Assembly (NCBI GenBank): GCA_030295235.1 | Contig: AP026123.1 | Coordinates: forward strand, 2,232,001-2,296,000 | DNA length: 64,000 nt | From: Fistulifera solaris | Lineage: Eukaryota; Bacillariophyta; Bacillariophyceae; Naviculales; Stauroneidaceae | Reading direction: 5' to 3' | Part shown: piece by piece, positions 1 through 10,689 of the stretch | Position numbering within the stretch: the stretch's first letter is position 1 | Layout of the letters: every line of letters starts with the position of its first letter | The notes under the pieces: model-generated | The model's database searches: none | Seen by the model: the letters and a program-made list of their open reading frames with translations, nothing else | Told to the model about the DNA's origin: nothing | Program-made: the position numbers and the translations under genes

Positions 1-699
1 CGATGTTGTCACAAGACCTAATTCGCTCACATTTACCTCTAAAATAGTTCCCTTGGTCAGTACACCCAAATTCGTGTACAAGGCAGACGACGGGTTCTTC
101 TTGACGCCCAAAATATCCAATTGAAAGGTTGTTTTCAGTTCCGGATGCGTGACGTTCGCCTTCTTCATTCGCAGTCCACTGGGCCGAATGAATCGTTCGT
201 ATTTCGGGTTCTTTCGAGTAAACGAGTCACCGACGAATGTGCACTTGGTCACCATACGCTTCCAAGCTTTATTTCGCTTCTTACCCGTTCGTAACGTCTT
301 GAACATTTCATCGTCGGCCACCGGTTTGACTTTTGGGGATGGGGACCTCCCATTTACCGGCCTTTTCTTTGCGTTTCTGTTTGATGGTATTCGACAACAC
401 CTTGGCGCGACTCACTCCCTGTCGATCGAGCAAGTACGCCGGGACGGCACCTTCCGCCACAGCGTCATCGTCGGCGTGCTTGTTGTTGCGTTGATTGTGC
501 TGCGCGATCGTTTTGCGTAACGTAGCCTTTTCTTTAAAACGGCGTTTCTGATATAATTTGGCTCGAATACCGTGTACTTTCTGGGCGAATTCGGATCGTT
601 TGTGAGCCAGACGTGCTTCTTTTTGCGCTCTTTTTCTTCCGCATCGAACCGCCGTCCATGCAGCTTCGCATGCCGTTCCATATGTTCGTGTTGCGGCAT
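1..699 (-). CDS. NSA2: NSA2-family ribosome biogenesis factor (partial, two frameshifts)
   Basis: NSA2 is a nucleolar GTPase-independent assembly factor for pre-60S ribosomes and belongs to the eS8/NSA2 family. The N-terminus ([17 protein letters not shown]) starts at 699. Continuing in other frames are [83 protein letters not shown] and [12 protein letters not shown], all in the family order. The last part of the roughly 260-residue protein lies beyond base 1. Two single-base breaks interrupt it. One base is missing in the A/G run near 617-624, and one extra base lies in the CCCCAAAA run near 331-338. Both are in homopolymers, so assembly error is likelier than a pseudogene, since this is normally an essential gene. 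Family call is firm; intactness is uncertain. Confidence 0.88.
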
Positions 700-1298
700 T
701 CTAATGTGTCTGTGTCTTTTATACCTAGCAAAATGGGTTTTGACTGTTCTTGAGTTTACGAGAAGGTTTGATAGAACAATAACAGGAAAGGCACTTATTG
801 CGATAAAGAAAACGCTTTGCGTCGCATGCTCGCTGGCAGAAGTAAACAAAACAAACGTGCGACGAGATTGGTGGCGAAGACAGGTTATGAGCTTCAACAA
901 AGTGAGACTGATGCAGTGACAGACATCATTATATACGTAGTATGTACGTAGTAACCAAGGAACTTATTTTATACCATGTCGTGATAACTGTTATTTGTCG
1001 TTTCGTTAATAAAAAATAGCGTGTAGGCGGACGAGAAAAAATGTGATGCACAAAGGCGGCCGCATGCGATGACCATGATGATGGCGACAACGATGATTGA
1101 TAACAAAATCAAAATTTGAGATGATTCAACGTTTACTTGCAAAGAGTAAATCAAGGAAGTCGAAATGACACTATCAAAAGGTTTCAATAGAAGCAAAAAG
1201 TTGAAGAATTGAAGGAACCAAAGTTAGTGAGCTCCCATTGAAAATTTGGTTTCACCAAAAACGAGTCACAACAACACTACAGCTGCGGACACTTCAAA
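700..1298. other. Intergenic, nothing recognised
   Basis: This is the divergent spacer between NSA2 (leftward) and the zinc-finger-like gene (rightward), so it should hold both promoters. No repeat, RNA gene or convincing ORF was seen. Confidence 0.5.
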
Positions 1299-2050
1299 AT
1301 GAATGCTGACGGGACTGATGCTGCCATATCGTCCTCAAATAATTACCTTTGGACCACCAAGGAGCGGTTAACTGTCCCCAACCAGCTATCATCGATAAAC
1401 GCAAGGAATGAAGCGGAGAGAAAAGATCGGTTCTACAAGGAGGCGACCGTAGATTACGTTCGACAGGAAGGCAATGCGCACAAGCAAGTGCGTTACGTTT
1501 GTCCTTTATGTGTTCTGGACGGGAAGAACGAATTGGCGCACGCGGTCCATTTTAGCTTGGATTTCTACCGAGATCCGTCCGATCAAAGTTATGATCCCGA
1601 CAACGATCCGATGCTGGAACGTGGCTCGAAGTTTTACTTTCATAACGACCAGTACAGACTACCTATACCATCGCGGAAGATGAACAATGCGAACGACGAA
1701 AAGATCAGGAAGGTCGCCTTAGGAAAACGTACTAAACTTAGAGCTCATGTACGAGATGTGCATGGAGAAGGAGTCATGCCCTTTGCGTTGACCTTGGAGT
1801 CAGATTACGAGCCAATTAGCGAGGAACTGACAGCTATCTTTGTCGAATGAAGAATGTACCCATGGTTTCAGCAGAGGAGGATCCCGATGCGTACAAAGAG
1901 TTGAAGCAAAAGGTTGCTAATTGGCGCTCGACGGAGAAGCTCAAGCGTGATCCGAATGGTGAAGCAGCAAAAACAAGGAGAGAAAGTAAGACAAAGACCA
2001 TGAGAAAGCTAAGAGCGAAAGTAGCTGCTAAGAAGGTAGTAGTAAAGTAA
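1299..2050 (+). CDS. Unrecognised small basic protein with Cys/His zinc-finger-like motif (probable frameshift)
   Basis: The first frame (1299-1850, 183 residues) carries CPLC near residue 69 and HVRDVH near residue 150, a possible C2H2-type zinc site with a very long spacer. The next frame (1847-2050) continues with MKNVPMVSAEEDPDAYKEL and a strongly basic Lys/Arg-rich tail. The two frames overlap by four bases (ATGA). One extra T in the TTT run at about 1840 would fuse them into a protein of about 250 residues, and that indel type is common in this window. Alternatively they are two ORFs. No family was recognised. The basic tail and the metal-site spacing suggest nucleic-acid binding, which is inference only. 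Confidence 0.5.
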
Positions 2051-2104
2051 AAAGAATGTTCATAGAAAAATCAGACTTCGTGTTATGCCTTACTTTGTGA
2101 ACAA

Positions 2105-3091
2105 CTATATAGGTTCATCGTCATCAGTTGCAAAATCTCCCTCTCTCTCCCCCGTTATCGGATCCATACCGCAACTCGTTCGCAGATTTTGGTCCAGCAA
2201 ATGTCTTGGTTTTACTGTGTGCAGCGATTGCAGCAAATTGATTTTCGCCGTCGGCGTTAAAGCCGTCATCGACGACAATAATAATTTCATCTGCGGTCGC
2301 TGTAAATTCGCTTGATTGCTGCACAAGTTGCAAGGTAAAATTGGAAACTCCATGCTGCTGGCATAGGTTGCAATGTCATCTTCCCAACACTGTATGAGAG
2401 GACGCAAAACTCCCAGTGATCCCCGTTGACTGGTGTAGCGTGCCGGCATGGCGCTGAGCTGGCCTCCATGTATCATATTTAACATCAAAGTCTCAAGGCA
2501 GTCATCCGCATGATGTCCCAAAGTGATCTTATTGCAGCCTAGTTCAATGGCTTTGGAATACAGAATTCCCCGGCGCAAACGACTGCAAACGGTACAATAC
2601 GATTTCCCCGGTGCGGTCTTGTCGACCACAATCGAATAGGTGTCTTCTTCGATGACACAGAAATCATGCTGCGGATAGTCTTCACGAAACCAGTTCACTA
2701 AAACCGTTCCGTCGTATCCAGGTTGTTTCTGATCGACATGCACCGCTGTCAAACGGAAATCTACGGGGAGTTTCTCTTGCAACAGAGTCAACAAATGCCA
2801 CAAGGTAGCCGAGTCCTTCCCGCCTGAAACACACACCATGATATGATCTCCATCTTCTAGCATATTATAACTCAGAGCTGTTTGACGCAAGTTTTTGAGC
2901 AGCCGACCCTGCAATTTGTACAGATCTGGATCGGTGTCTTGCAGTCGATTGCTTTTGGTTGATGTGTTGGGATCCGTAGTTGTGAGAGGAGAAGTCGACC
3001 ACAAACGACGCGGAGCACTTTGCAAATAGCGACGTAGTTTCCATGCTTGGCACAAGCATAGTAAGTGAAAGATAATCGACGATCGCATCAT
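2105..3091 (-). CDS. ttcA: tRNA-cytidine(32) 2-sulfurtransferase TtcA, probably plastid
   Basis: TtcA uses ATP and a [4Fe-4S] cluster to make 2-thiocytidine at tRNA position 32. The PP-loop ATPase motif SGGKDS is at residues 89-94. Cysteines fit the family's cluster pattern: CTVC at 166/169 and PCNLC at 254/257. HHADDCLETLMLNMIHGG is also typical. I prefer the ATG at 3091, giving 328 residues, over the longer frame to 3268. It yields a hydrophobic leader (MMRSSIIFHLLCLCQA) followed by W and an Arg/Ser-rich stretch (KLRRYLQSAPRRLWSTS), as in diatom bipartite plastid presequences. Plastid location is inference. It converges with the small gene to its left, 54 bp apart. Confidence 0.88.
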   Translation of the reverse strand: MMRSSIIFHLLCLCQAWKLRRYLQSAPRRLWSTSPLTTTDPNTSTKSNRLQDTDPDLYKLQGRLLKNLRQTALSYNMLEDGDHIMVCVSGGKDSATLWHLLTLLQEKLPVDFRLTAVHVDQKQPGYDGTVLVNWFREDYPQHDFCVIEEDTYSIVVDKTAPGKSYCTVCSRLRRGILYSKAIELGCNKITLGHHADDCLETLMLNMIHGGQLSAMPARYTSQRGSLGVLRPLIQCWEDDIATYASSMEFPILPCNLCSNQANLQRPQMKLLLSSMTALTPTAKINLLQSLHTVKPRHLLDQNLRTSCGMDPITGEREGDFATDDDEPI

Positions 3092-3507
3092 GGACCAAGG
3101 GGGTCGAGTTGAAATGAAAATGAATGATAGGCGACAAAACAGAAAACGGCGGCGGGGGCGGGCGGGAAACGTTCGTCGTGCGATTGTGCGATGCGACAAG
3201 CACGAGCGTGCCTTGATGTCTCGTCTGAAGGACAGACCCAAATCTCGTACGGACGACGTAAGGTCCATGCAACGACCCAGTCTTTTCCTTTCTCTCTAGC
3301 TAGACCTAGTCTAGCTATCTTCCTAGCCAGACCATGGAGAGCATGCGAGAAAACCCCCGAGTAAGACCCCTTTAGCACTCTCTTGCAATGAAATTAACAT
3401 CCATGTGGTCATTGTACCGTAAACCCCTCGCTGGATAGACGAGCACTATAAGCATGACCCCGAAAGTCTCACAGTTTCGGCGTCCCTCACTCCAGCATTC
3501 CAATCAC

Positions 3508-4224
3508 TCAATTTTCGTGCCTACTCCTTTTTATTTTCCGAGCTGACTTTTTATGCTTCCTTTGTTTTCTTCGTTTTCTATTGGTTTTGGACGACCGTGA
3601 AGACGAACTAGTTGATCGATCGTCATTCTTGGTTTTACTTGACAGGGGAGCAGTCGTGTCAGCAGGTTCTTGCTCTGCCAAATTCAACCAAGATTCGTAA
3701 ACAGCTAAAGCAGGATCTTTCTCCTTTCGACATTCGAACAGAAGAATTGAACAACGAAGGCACAAATGTAGCTTCACAAGCTCCTGTTTCTCTTCATTCC
3801 GTTCTTGATACGTGAATGGAACTTCAAAGTTGCGCATTAGCAGTCCAGCTGGAATCTGTGCTATAGCGGCATGTGCCTTGGATCGGCTGGTAGATTGCAG
3901 CATGGCGAGTGCTCGTTTTTCTTCACGAGGATCCACGGGTATCGGAGGGGCAGGACAGTGCTTATTGCCACAAGTCACCGAACCACGACCACTTTCCACT
4001 TCTGGTTTCGTTCGCCATCGCAATCCCAGTTGCGGTTTTCGCGTAAAATCTGCCAAAGCGTATTCCTTGTATAAGTGTTGGTGATAATGCTGGACCATGC
4101 GTTTCTGCCACGATGATGTTTCATTCTCGGATGGAATGAACTCGTAGTGTTCCTTTAGGGCAGCGCGGTCGGCTTCGGTAATGATAGAAAGAGGGCGCTT
4201 CTTGCTAGGTGGAAAGGATGCCAT
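3508..4224 (-). CDS. FRA10AC1: FRA10AC1-like nuclear protein
   Basis: FRA10AC1 homologues are small nuclear proteins found with catalytic-stage spliceosomes in other eukaryotes. The core shows HYEFIPSENE, MVQHYHQHLYKEYALAD, GLRWRTKPEVESGRG, the zinc-like CGNKHC and LVKLHLCLRCSILL, in family order. The C-terminus (last 50 residues) is a Ser/Arg/Lys-rich low-complexity tail (TNRKRRKQRKHKKSARK), which looks like a nuclear-localising and RNA-binding tail. The ATG at 4224 gives 238 residues. Single exon, no breaks seen. Confidence 0.85.
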   Translation of the reverse strand: MASFPPSKKRPLSIITEADRAALKEHYEFIPSENETSSWQKRMVQHYHQHLYKEYALADFTRKPQLGLRWRTKPEVESGRGSVTCGNKHCPAPPIPVDPREEKRALAMLQSTSRSKAHAAIAQIPAGLLMRNFEVPFTYQERNEEKQELVKLHLCLRCSILLFECRKEKDPALAVYESWLNLAEQEPADTTAPLSSKTKNDDRSTSSSSRSSKTNRKRRKQRKHKKSARKIKRSRHEN

Positions 4225-4486
4225 TTGCAATGATCAAAATGCTACTGATGACGATGGATAATAATTTTCACCATTCAAAGGATCGACGAGTGTGCACACA
4301 CGACGAGATAAATGTCATCCTCGTCGTGTATGTGCGTCCATTATGTTGCGGTTCTCAATAGTACTACATATTCTATAGTGCATACCGAAAAGACATATTC
4401 CGCATGCAGCCACGTTGAAAACACCGCATCTTTTATCATGGTCCCTCGTATCTGCATAGCTCATTAATAGTAGGTTAAGAAAGCTT

Positions 4487-5894
4487 CTAAAGGAGAGAAC
4501 TGGTGAATATGTAGGTGATAGTAAGCAGCGAAAGCCAACTCGCTACACTGCGCCGTGATGATGCACTCTCTGATGGCGAATCTGCCCCACTTTCCGGATT
4601 TTGTGAGGCTATTGACTTCCATTCCGGATCGTCGAGACTGTATCCGTCCCATGTTTGATGTATGTAGCAAAGTCCAACCGCACCTGAACGCTCTTCTTCA
4701 GTAAGCTCATCCCAGGACTTTTCCTCGGAAGCAGGTACTTCGTCGGTTTCTCCGTCCCAGCTGGATTGTGACCAACCCAGAGAGGTAAAATGACTATCAA
4801 CGCCCACGCTTTCTAGAGCTTCCCAGGAAAATGATATGTAATGATGTACATAACAGTCCCATTGTTCCTCACTAAAACCCATCTCGGATATATTGTCGAT
4901 ATCAACCTGGCGCTCTGCTTCTGCAAGTCCCTCAATGCTGTAATACTCGATATCAGCAGTCCCTGGTGTGTTCCAAGTGTCTTTGTCATATCCCAGTTCA
5001 GAAGCCAGTTTCTTTTTATCTTCTGATAAGTCGCCCCATACCACATAACGGATTTCATCCACGGAAGGTATTGAGGGAGCATCTTCGCCATTCTGTTGCG
5101 CTTGAGATGGCGAAGCGGTTTCTTGTGATCCAGAGGTAGGCGGGTCAGTTTGCGGAGTATTCTGCTGCGATGTAGGAGCATTCGTTGGTCGACTGGTTGG
5201 TTCATTATTTTCCTGGGCAACAGGAGCAGGCGTGTTTTCATCCATGACCGGGCTTTTGGTAACTGTAATTGGTGATTGGCTGGGTGCTAACGATGGGGGG
5301 AGTAACGGGAGCTGCTACGGGAGAGTCGGGGCTACTGCCCTCTGAAGTAGACGACTCCCAGTCTTCTATATTCACTCCATCCCATATTTCCTGAGTGAAG
5401 CAAAACTCAATAGCGGCCTGTTGTTGTCCGAGATTTAGTTTGTCCCACAACATGAACTCTGTCTCGGGTGAGGATGTCATACCGTCCCACATTTCTTCAT
5501 TCCACCCTAAAATGACGGCGAATACGACGACACCCTCATTTGCCAGCTCTTGCCAGCTAAAGTCTCTGTAATGATTTATATAGCAGTCCCAAACCGTCTC
5601 ATTAAATCCCAAGTCTTGAATGGCATCAACAACCTTACGACTTCCATCCGATTCGATCGTCTCGAAGCTGTAAAATTCCCATGGGTTGCTTCCCAGAGCG
5701 TTCCAACTTTGTTCATCGTAACCAAGAGACTCCGCGATAGGTACGACATCTTCATCCAAGGTACTATACGGTCGAAATCGATACGATGGATACTCGATGG
5801 CTCGCGTATTCAGGATTCGACCCGAAATCGCACCCCGTGCCAAGGGAATCAAATGTAGCCATGAGGAAACTAACAAAATTCCATTCGATCTCAT
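4487..5894 (-). CDS. Secreted, probably GPI-anchored protein with two tandem W-repeat domains (one frameshift)
   Basis: Two overlapping frames (5894-5238 and 5245-4487) encode paralogous domains. Each contains four short motifs in the same order: LGYDxxxWN, GFxxxxWDCYxxHYxxFSW, LGWxxxxWDG and a Cys-containing xxTWDG/xxIWDG. The first frame starts MRSNGILLVSSWLHLIPLAR, a signal peptide. The second ends in a Ser-rich stretch plus hydrophobic tail (ASWLSLLTITYIFTSSLL), like a GPI-attachment signal. The signal lies on one frame and the tail on the other. The frames would fuse if one base were removed from the TTTT run at 5254-5257, so I read one protein of about 468 residues. A Pro/Ala/Thr-rich linker joins the domains. 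Function unknown; cell-surface role is inference. Confidence 0.7.
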
Positions 5895-6282
5895 GTTACC
5901 CAAAATGATCCTTGGTCTAGTTGATGACTTTCGCAACGTTGATGGAACGATTCGGTTGCGTCCCCACCCTCCGATGATTCTTTTCGGCCGCACCGATGAA
6001 AAAGTGTTGCTTTGAATTTGACGTTCGACCGGCGATGACCAAAATTCACTATCTTTACTATTACAACGGAAAATCTGTGCGACCAATATCGGATGTTGAC
6101 TACTGTAGGAGAAACTGTTCAACAATATTTTTCAACTGAGAGGGGAGCTAACGACTGAGGGCTGGACTGAGAGCGAAACAAGGTTACAAGGATCCGTCTT
6201 CAAGCTTCTCCATAAGAGCTCTGTCGCCTATAAATTATTTTTAGCAGTTTAAAGTACATGCGACATTATTATATAAACAGGT

Positions 6283-7757
6283 TTATTGACCGTCCAATTT
6301 ACTAAGGTCAATGGTGGTTGCCTTCACAAGGTTAAGGAGGCGGGCCGTTTCTGCCTTGCTCAATTCATCGTTAAACTCAGGGTCCTCGAAATCTTCCTCC
6401 TCAATATTGATTGCATTATCATAAGTAAATTCCTTCCCGATCATCATCTTGGACTCGCTCGTGGCGTCGTCCTTAACAATTGCCTTTAACCTAGTGTCTT
6501 GCAATTCTTTTCGAGGACCTTACTTTTTAGTTGACCGCACCCTGCATCAATGTCGATACCCCGCCTTACCCGCGGCGTACACGCGATTCCAAAATCTTTC
6601 TCCAGTGTATTGACAAAATCGTTGACTCGCTTTCTATCGCTTGGATTACCACCGAATCCTCCGGTTGGGTTAAGAGGAATAACGTTGACGTGCACCATAT
6701 CTTTCCGTAATCTGCTCTTCTGAATGAGCCGAGCCAATTTTCGTGCAGTTTCAGGTGTATCGTTTTCACCGGCAATGAGGGCCCATTCAAGTGTGACTCT
6801 ACGTCCGGTAACTTCAATATATTCCCGTAAACAACCCATAAGTTCGTCCAAGCCTCCATAACGCTTATTAGCTGGCAGTAGAACGTCTCTCTCTTCATCT
6901 GTGGCGCAGTGCAAAGAAACGGCAAGCCGCACCTGCGGCATATTGGGATCAGTTGTCAGTTTTCGAATGTTGGGAACAATGCCCACGGTAGACACCGTAA
7001 TCTTTCTGGCACCGATTCCCAAATCTTGAGTAATGCGATTGATCGCCGTCGACACATGTCGGTAATTCGCCAGGGGTTCCCCCATGCCCATGAACACAAC
7101 ATTACTGAGCCGATTGCTGCGTCCGTGTTGTTTCGACTTTGTTTCATGCACAACATCCTCGTGTTGCGATTCGGCGGCAAATCTTGCCACTTGTTCAAAG
7201 ATTTCGTCCGCAGTCAATTGCCGAGAAAATCCCATTTGACCCGTCGCACAAAAGACGCAGCCTTGAGCACATCCGGCTTGGCTGCTGATGCATGCCGTGT
7301 ATCTGCCGTCTTCGTACGGCATGAGGACCGATTCGATGAGTTGACCATCATAACAACGATACGCCCGCTTGATCGTTCCATCTTTTGATCGCAATTCGGA
7401 GGCTAATTCCAGTGACGTTGGTTTGCTGTATTCCGCAAGTTGTTGTCGTAATTTTTTGGGAATATTGTTCATTTCCTCCACGTTAGTAACACCTTTGTCG
7501 CGAATCCAGTTCCAAACCTGATCGGCCCGGAAGCGAGGATGTCCCCACGATGTAATGACTGTTTCAAGATCTTTTTTCGTGACGGTGGAGAGATTTATGA
7601 ATTTGCTGTCGGAGAGGGCGGGAGTGCTACCGACATTGCACGCGACAAAGGCCCGGATGGGCTTTGAAACGAGATGAAAGGCACGAACCCGTCGAGCGGA
7701 GAATGCGGCTGCATACATTGTAGTCAGAAATAATATGAAACGACTCCAGCGAGTCAT
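6283..7757 (-). CDS. rlmN: Dual-specificity RNA adenine-C2 methyltransferase RlmN, probably plastid (C-terminal frameshift)
   Basis: RlmN is a radical-SAM enzyme that methylates C2 of A2503 in bacterial-type 23S rRNA and of A37 in some tRNAs. The cluster-binding C-x3-C-x2-C is C163, C167, C170 (CAQGCVFCATG). The catalytic cysteine lies in DIDAGCGQL near the C-terminus. VVFMGMGEPLANY and VSLHCATDEERD are also typical. The leader MTRWSRFILFLTTMYAAAFSA has a signal-peptide core with AAAF and an Arg-rich continuation, matching the diatom plastid motif. A frame change at the AAAA run (6508-6511 on the plus strand) separates the enzyme from a 70-residue acidic tail. Adding one A fuses them into about 490 residues. 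Enzyme call is firm; tail and location are inferred. Confidence 0.9.
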
Positions 7758-8215
7758 TTCCGACTATTTGCGGTAAATTGCAGGATATTGACCGTTTACT
7801 AAGTAGAAAAAAGCCGCGATAAGATGTTTGAAAAAGCAGACTGGAGAGGATATTGCATGTTGCATGTCGATGCAACAAAAATTATTCTTTTCCGCTGCGT
7901 CAAAAGTATTTGTGGCGCGATGCGGTCAGTAATAATGCCACGACAGACGACCAGACGCACAGCGACTGGATGCGGTTCGAGTCTTTGCTGTCTCTCTAGT
8001 TAAGGAAGACTCAAGACCGCTCATTTCGTTACTACGTGATATTTTGCGAAACTCCATGTTCCCCTATCGGTCTGCAGTGGTTAGAGAAGCCTTGAGTTTG
8101 TGCATAGCGGAACCCACGATCACACGTTCTGATGCTTCGAAAGTATTCACGTCTCGATGCACTTTCCCCGCGACTGGATCTGCCCGGGTCTTTTGGCGTG
8201 GTTTTTCAAATTGTG
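7758..8215. other. Intergenic, nothing recognised
   Basis: This holds the RlmN promoter and the 3' side of the sulfotransferase gene. An ORF running rightward from 8044 is antisense to the sulfotransferase and was not accepted. Confidence 0.45.
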
Positions 8216-9418
8216 TCATCGATAGCCCAACAATTGTTCACTGCGCACATCTACATTGGCCTCAACCCACTCCTTTAACCCCGGAGGAACACTTCGTTGC
8301 TGCAATCGATTCGGCTGTGGCTCGGCAGGTTTACACTTCCGGGGCAGACGACCGGGTAATCCGGCTATTTGAGCGACTTGTTCCATCAGATGCTGTGTTC
8401 CTTTCTGCAATAAATCCTCATAACGTACTAAGACGAAGCCACCGAGTCGAAACAGGAGTGATAGCTGCAAGACGTGATTGGCGATTTTGTCCGCGCGTAG
8501 CTCCAGGATATTACTATACGCGTTTCCGGATCCATCTCGCTTCAACTCATACACTGGGAACATGGCGCGACGCATACCGAGCGGAATGTCGTTGATCATC
8601 GTTTTTGGTCGACACGGTATGACTTCCTCAAAATGAAAGTTGGTTTGACAAATGGCCTTGGTTTTCAGCCAAGTTTCAGTCTCCATTCGCTTCAACAATC
8701 CTTTTTCACCGTCTGGACGGGGCATAGTCCACGGCTTTGAGACAAATTCATTCCAAGGGAGCGGAGTGATCGTTTCGCTGGTCATATTCGCGACGTGATT
8801 GGGACTGTGGTACGGCACCTGGCTCATCGCTACGACCCAGTCGACAGGATTTCGTACAATGACAACCACAATACTGCGGCTATAATCCCTACCGTAACGA
8901 AGAGATTGAAAGAAGTGTTTCGATCGAACAAAATCTCGTTCGATCCTTCCGATAAATGGCTTCGATTCCGGAGCGAAGTAGAAACAATTTTGCATCTCTG
9001 TCGTAATCCATTTCGTGCCTGAGTGTCGTTCTCCCACGACATGTACTTTAAACGCCCTCTTATTAGTCGTCTCATTGTAAGAAGGCAGAAATCGTCCCGT
9101 CAAGCATCTCTGTACTTCATCCCATGTTTCGATTTCAGAATTCGAGCAGTTGGCGCTCAGCCTTCGCACTAAATGTGACGGCACACATTGTTGTATATCG
9201 CGCCACGTTTTCAATTCTTTACAAATTTTCGGATCTCGAATGTCGCTCACAATTTCCGCCATAATTTCGGGTGGATCGATCACCAGCTCGTTCGTGTCCG
9301 GTAAAAGCTTCGTGGTAGTAATCACTGAGATGCCGATGACCGCCAAGACCGATACGAGAAGGAGGCCTTTGAAGGTATCAAGGCGGCTAAGCCTCGGCAG
9401 CCTACCCGACCTTGTCAT
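8216..9418 (-). CDS. Type II membrane sulfotransferase-like protein
   Basis: Members of the P-loop sulfotransferase superfamily move sulfate from PAPS to carbohydrates or proteins, usually in the Golgi lumen. A short basic N-terminus precedes one membrane segment (GLLLVSVLAVIGISVI, about residues 18-33). The PAPS 5'-phosphosulfate loop appears as VVGERHSGTKWI, and the 3'-phosphate-binding strand as IVVVIVRNPVDWVVAM. A cysteine-containing luminal stem follows the membrane segment. The ATG at 9418 gives 400 residues; upstream in-frame codons lack an ATG. The substrate cannot be told. Confidence 0.7.
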   Translation of the reverse strand: MTRSGRLPRLSRLDTFKGLLLVSVLAVIGISVITTTKLLPDTNELVIDPPEIMAEIVSDIRDPKICKELKTWRDIQQCVPSHLVRRLSANCSNSEIETWDEVQRCLTGRFLPSYNETTNKRAFKVHVVGERHSGTKWITTEMQNCFYFAPESKPFIGRIERDFVRSKHFFQSLRYGRDYSRSIVVVIVRNPVDWVVAMSQVPYHSPNHVANMTSETITPLPWNEFVSKPWTMPRPDGEKGLLKRMETETWLKTKAICQTNFHFEEVIPCRPKTMINDIPLGMRRAMFPVYELKRDGSGNAYSNILELRADKIANHVLQLSLLFRLGGFVLVRYEDLLQKGTQHLMEQVAQIAGLPGRLPRKCKPAEPQPNRLQQRSVPPGLKEWVEANVDVRSEQLLGYR

Positions 9419-9669
9419 CTTAAGAGAGAAGCTTCTCTTGGATAGGAACCACAATGTATAACGTCCAGCATTCTTCTTCAGGCGTAGTCTTCTTTATCTG
9501 GTCGCGAAAATTGAAAATGTTGTTTATTTTGCGTGTTTTTTTTTTTTTTTGTTCGTCGCTCGTTTCCTTCAGGTCATTTTGTTCTAGTTTTTCAAAGAGA
9601 GTTCGGTACCGTTACGATTTTAGCCAAGACTATAGATTGTACTCCGATAGTATTTATTTGCAAAACTAC
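9419..9669. other. Intergenic with poly-T tract
   Basis: Upstream region of the leftward sulfotransferase gene. It contains a T15-type run near 9538-9552. No gene is supported. Confidence 0.4.
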
Positions 9670-10265
9670 AGGGACGAAGTTAAAAGTGTCTATCTACAAT
9701 TTGCATCACAGTACGATAAAGCATCTCATCATCTGTACGAGGCTTAAAAATTACTGTTCTTTTTGTATTATCCTAAATCTCGATACATTATTGTAGGAAT
9801 CACTTTATCCATGACTCAAAACGCTACAGTTTTGTATTGATAGAGATTTTGTCTATCAAAATAAGAGACATTGTCTATCTATAAAGAGATATAGTCTCTT
9901 TTAAGAGAGACATCGTCTCCTTCTAAGTAGACTTCGTCTCTCTATAAAGAGACGTTTTCTTTTCAAGTACAAATCGTCGTAGAAAAAAGTCTCTTTGTAG
10001 AGAGACGAAGTCTACTTAGAAAGAGACAATGTCTCTCTTTAAGAGACTATATCTACAATGTCTCTTTTAGATAGATCAAGTCTCCATCAATACAAAACTG
10101 TAGCGTTTTGAGTCATGGATAAAGTGATTCCTACAATAATGTATATAGATTTGAGCTCATACAAGAGAACAGTAATATTTTAGCCCGGTACAGCTTTGTA
10201 TAAATAAGATACCTATAGTACTGTGCTACAGTTTGTAGATAGACATTTTTAACTTCGTCCCAGTA
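9670..10265. repeat. Long palindrome / foldback element of about 600 bp
   Basis: The left and right halves are reverse complements around a centre near 9965-9985. The inner arms are near-perfect over more than 50 bases: 9786 onward (CATTATTGTAGGAATCACTT) matches the reverse complement ending at 10141. Outer arms, such as ACGAAGTTAAAA near 9678 and its partner near 10255, are more diverged. The loop side is packed with small GAGAC/GTCTC palindromes. TA dinucleotides flank the inner arms at 9784-9785 and 10142-10143, as for TA-target DNA transposons. No coding capacity. It could be a foldback MITE or a nested pair. Confidence 0.85.
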
Positions 10266-10280
10266 CTACGTAGGTATTTG

Positions 10281-10660
10281 TAGACCTTCGGAAGGACGTT
10301 AAAATTCTGCCTTTCAGTACAAGTTTCTACGTGGAGCCTACGGCGAGGCAGAATTTTAACGTCGTCTCAGACCCGGGTCCTTTTTCTTGAGAAGGGTAGG
10401 GTAACGGGTGGGCAGGGTAGGGCAAGGGTAATTACCCTTCCCTTTACCCGTGAACGCATAGTGCATAGTACACAAATCAGTCCTGTTTATTTTGAGTCCC
10501 GACCAGTGTGACGTTGTTACTGTGTCTCGTTAAGTACGTTAGTGAGGCTAGCAATTACCCTGGTCGGTACAGGGTAGAAAAGGATGAGCCGGGTAGGGAA
10601 AGGGACCAGGGTACCAGGTACCCTGGTAATTTCCTACCCTTTGGACCCGGGTCAGAGGTC
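10281..10660. repeat. 380-bp block bracketed by a 10-bp direct repeat
   Basis: TAGGTATTTG occurs at 10271-10280 and again at 10661-10670, exactly 390 bp apart, as a target duplication might. Inside are a 17-bp inverted repeat (GACGTTAAAATTCTGCC at 10295-10311, partner at 10347-10363) and a second inverted pair, GACCCGGGTCC at 10370-10380 with its partner at 10643-10653. GGGTA-rich sequence lies between. Non-coding; probably an inserted non-autonomous element, but the class is not recognisable. Confidence 0.5.
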
Positions 10661-10689
10661 TAGGTATTTGCTCCGAAACTATAGTAGTA

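Noticed and set aside
8060-8085. tRNA A-box-like GTGGTTAGAG
   Set aside because: No matching B box or cloverleaf within the next 90 bases.
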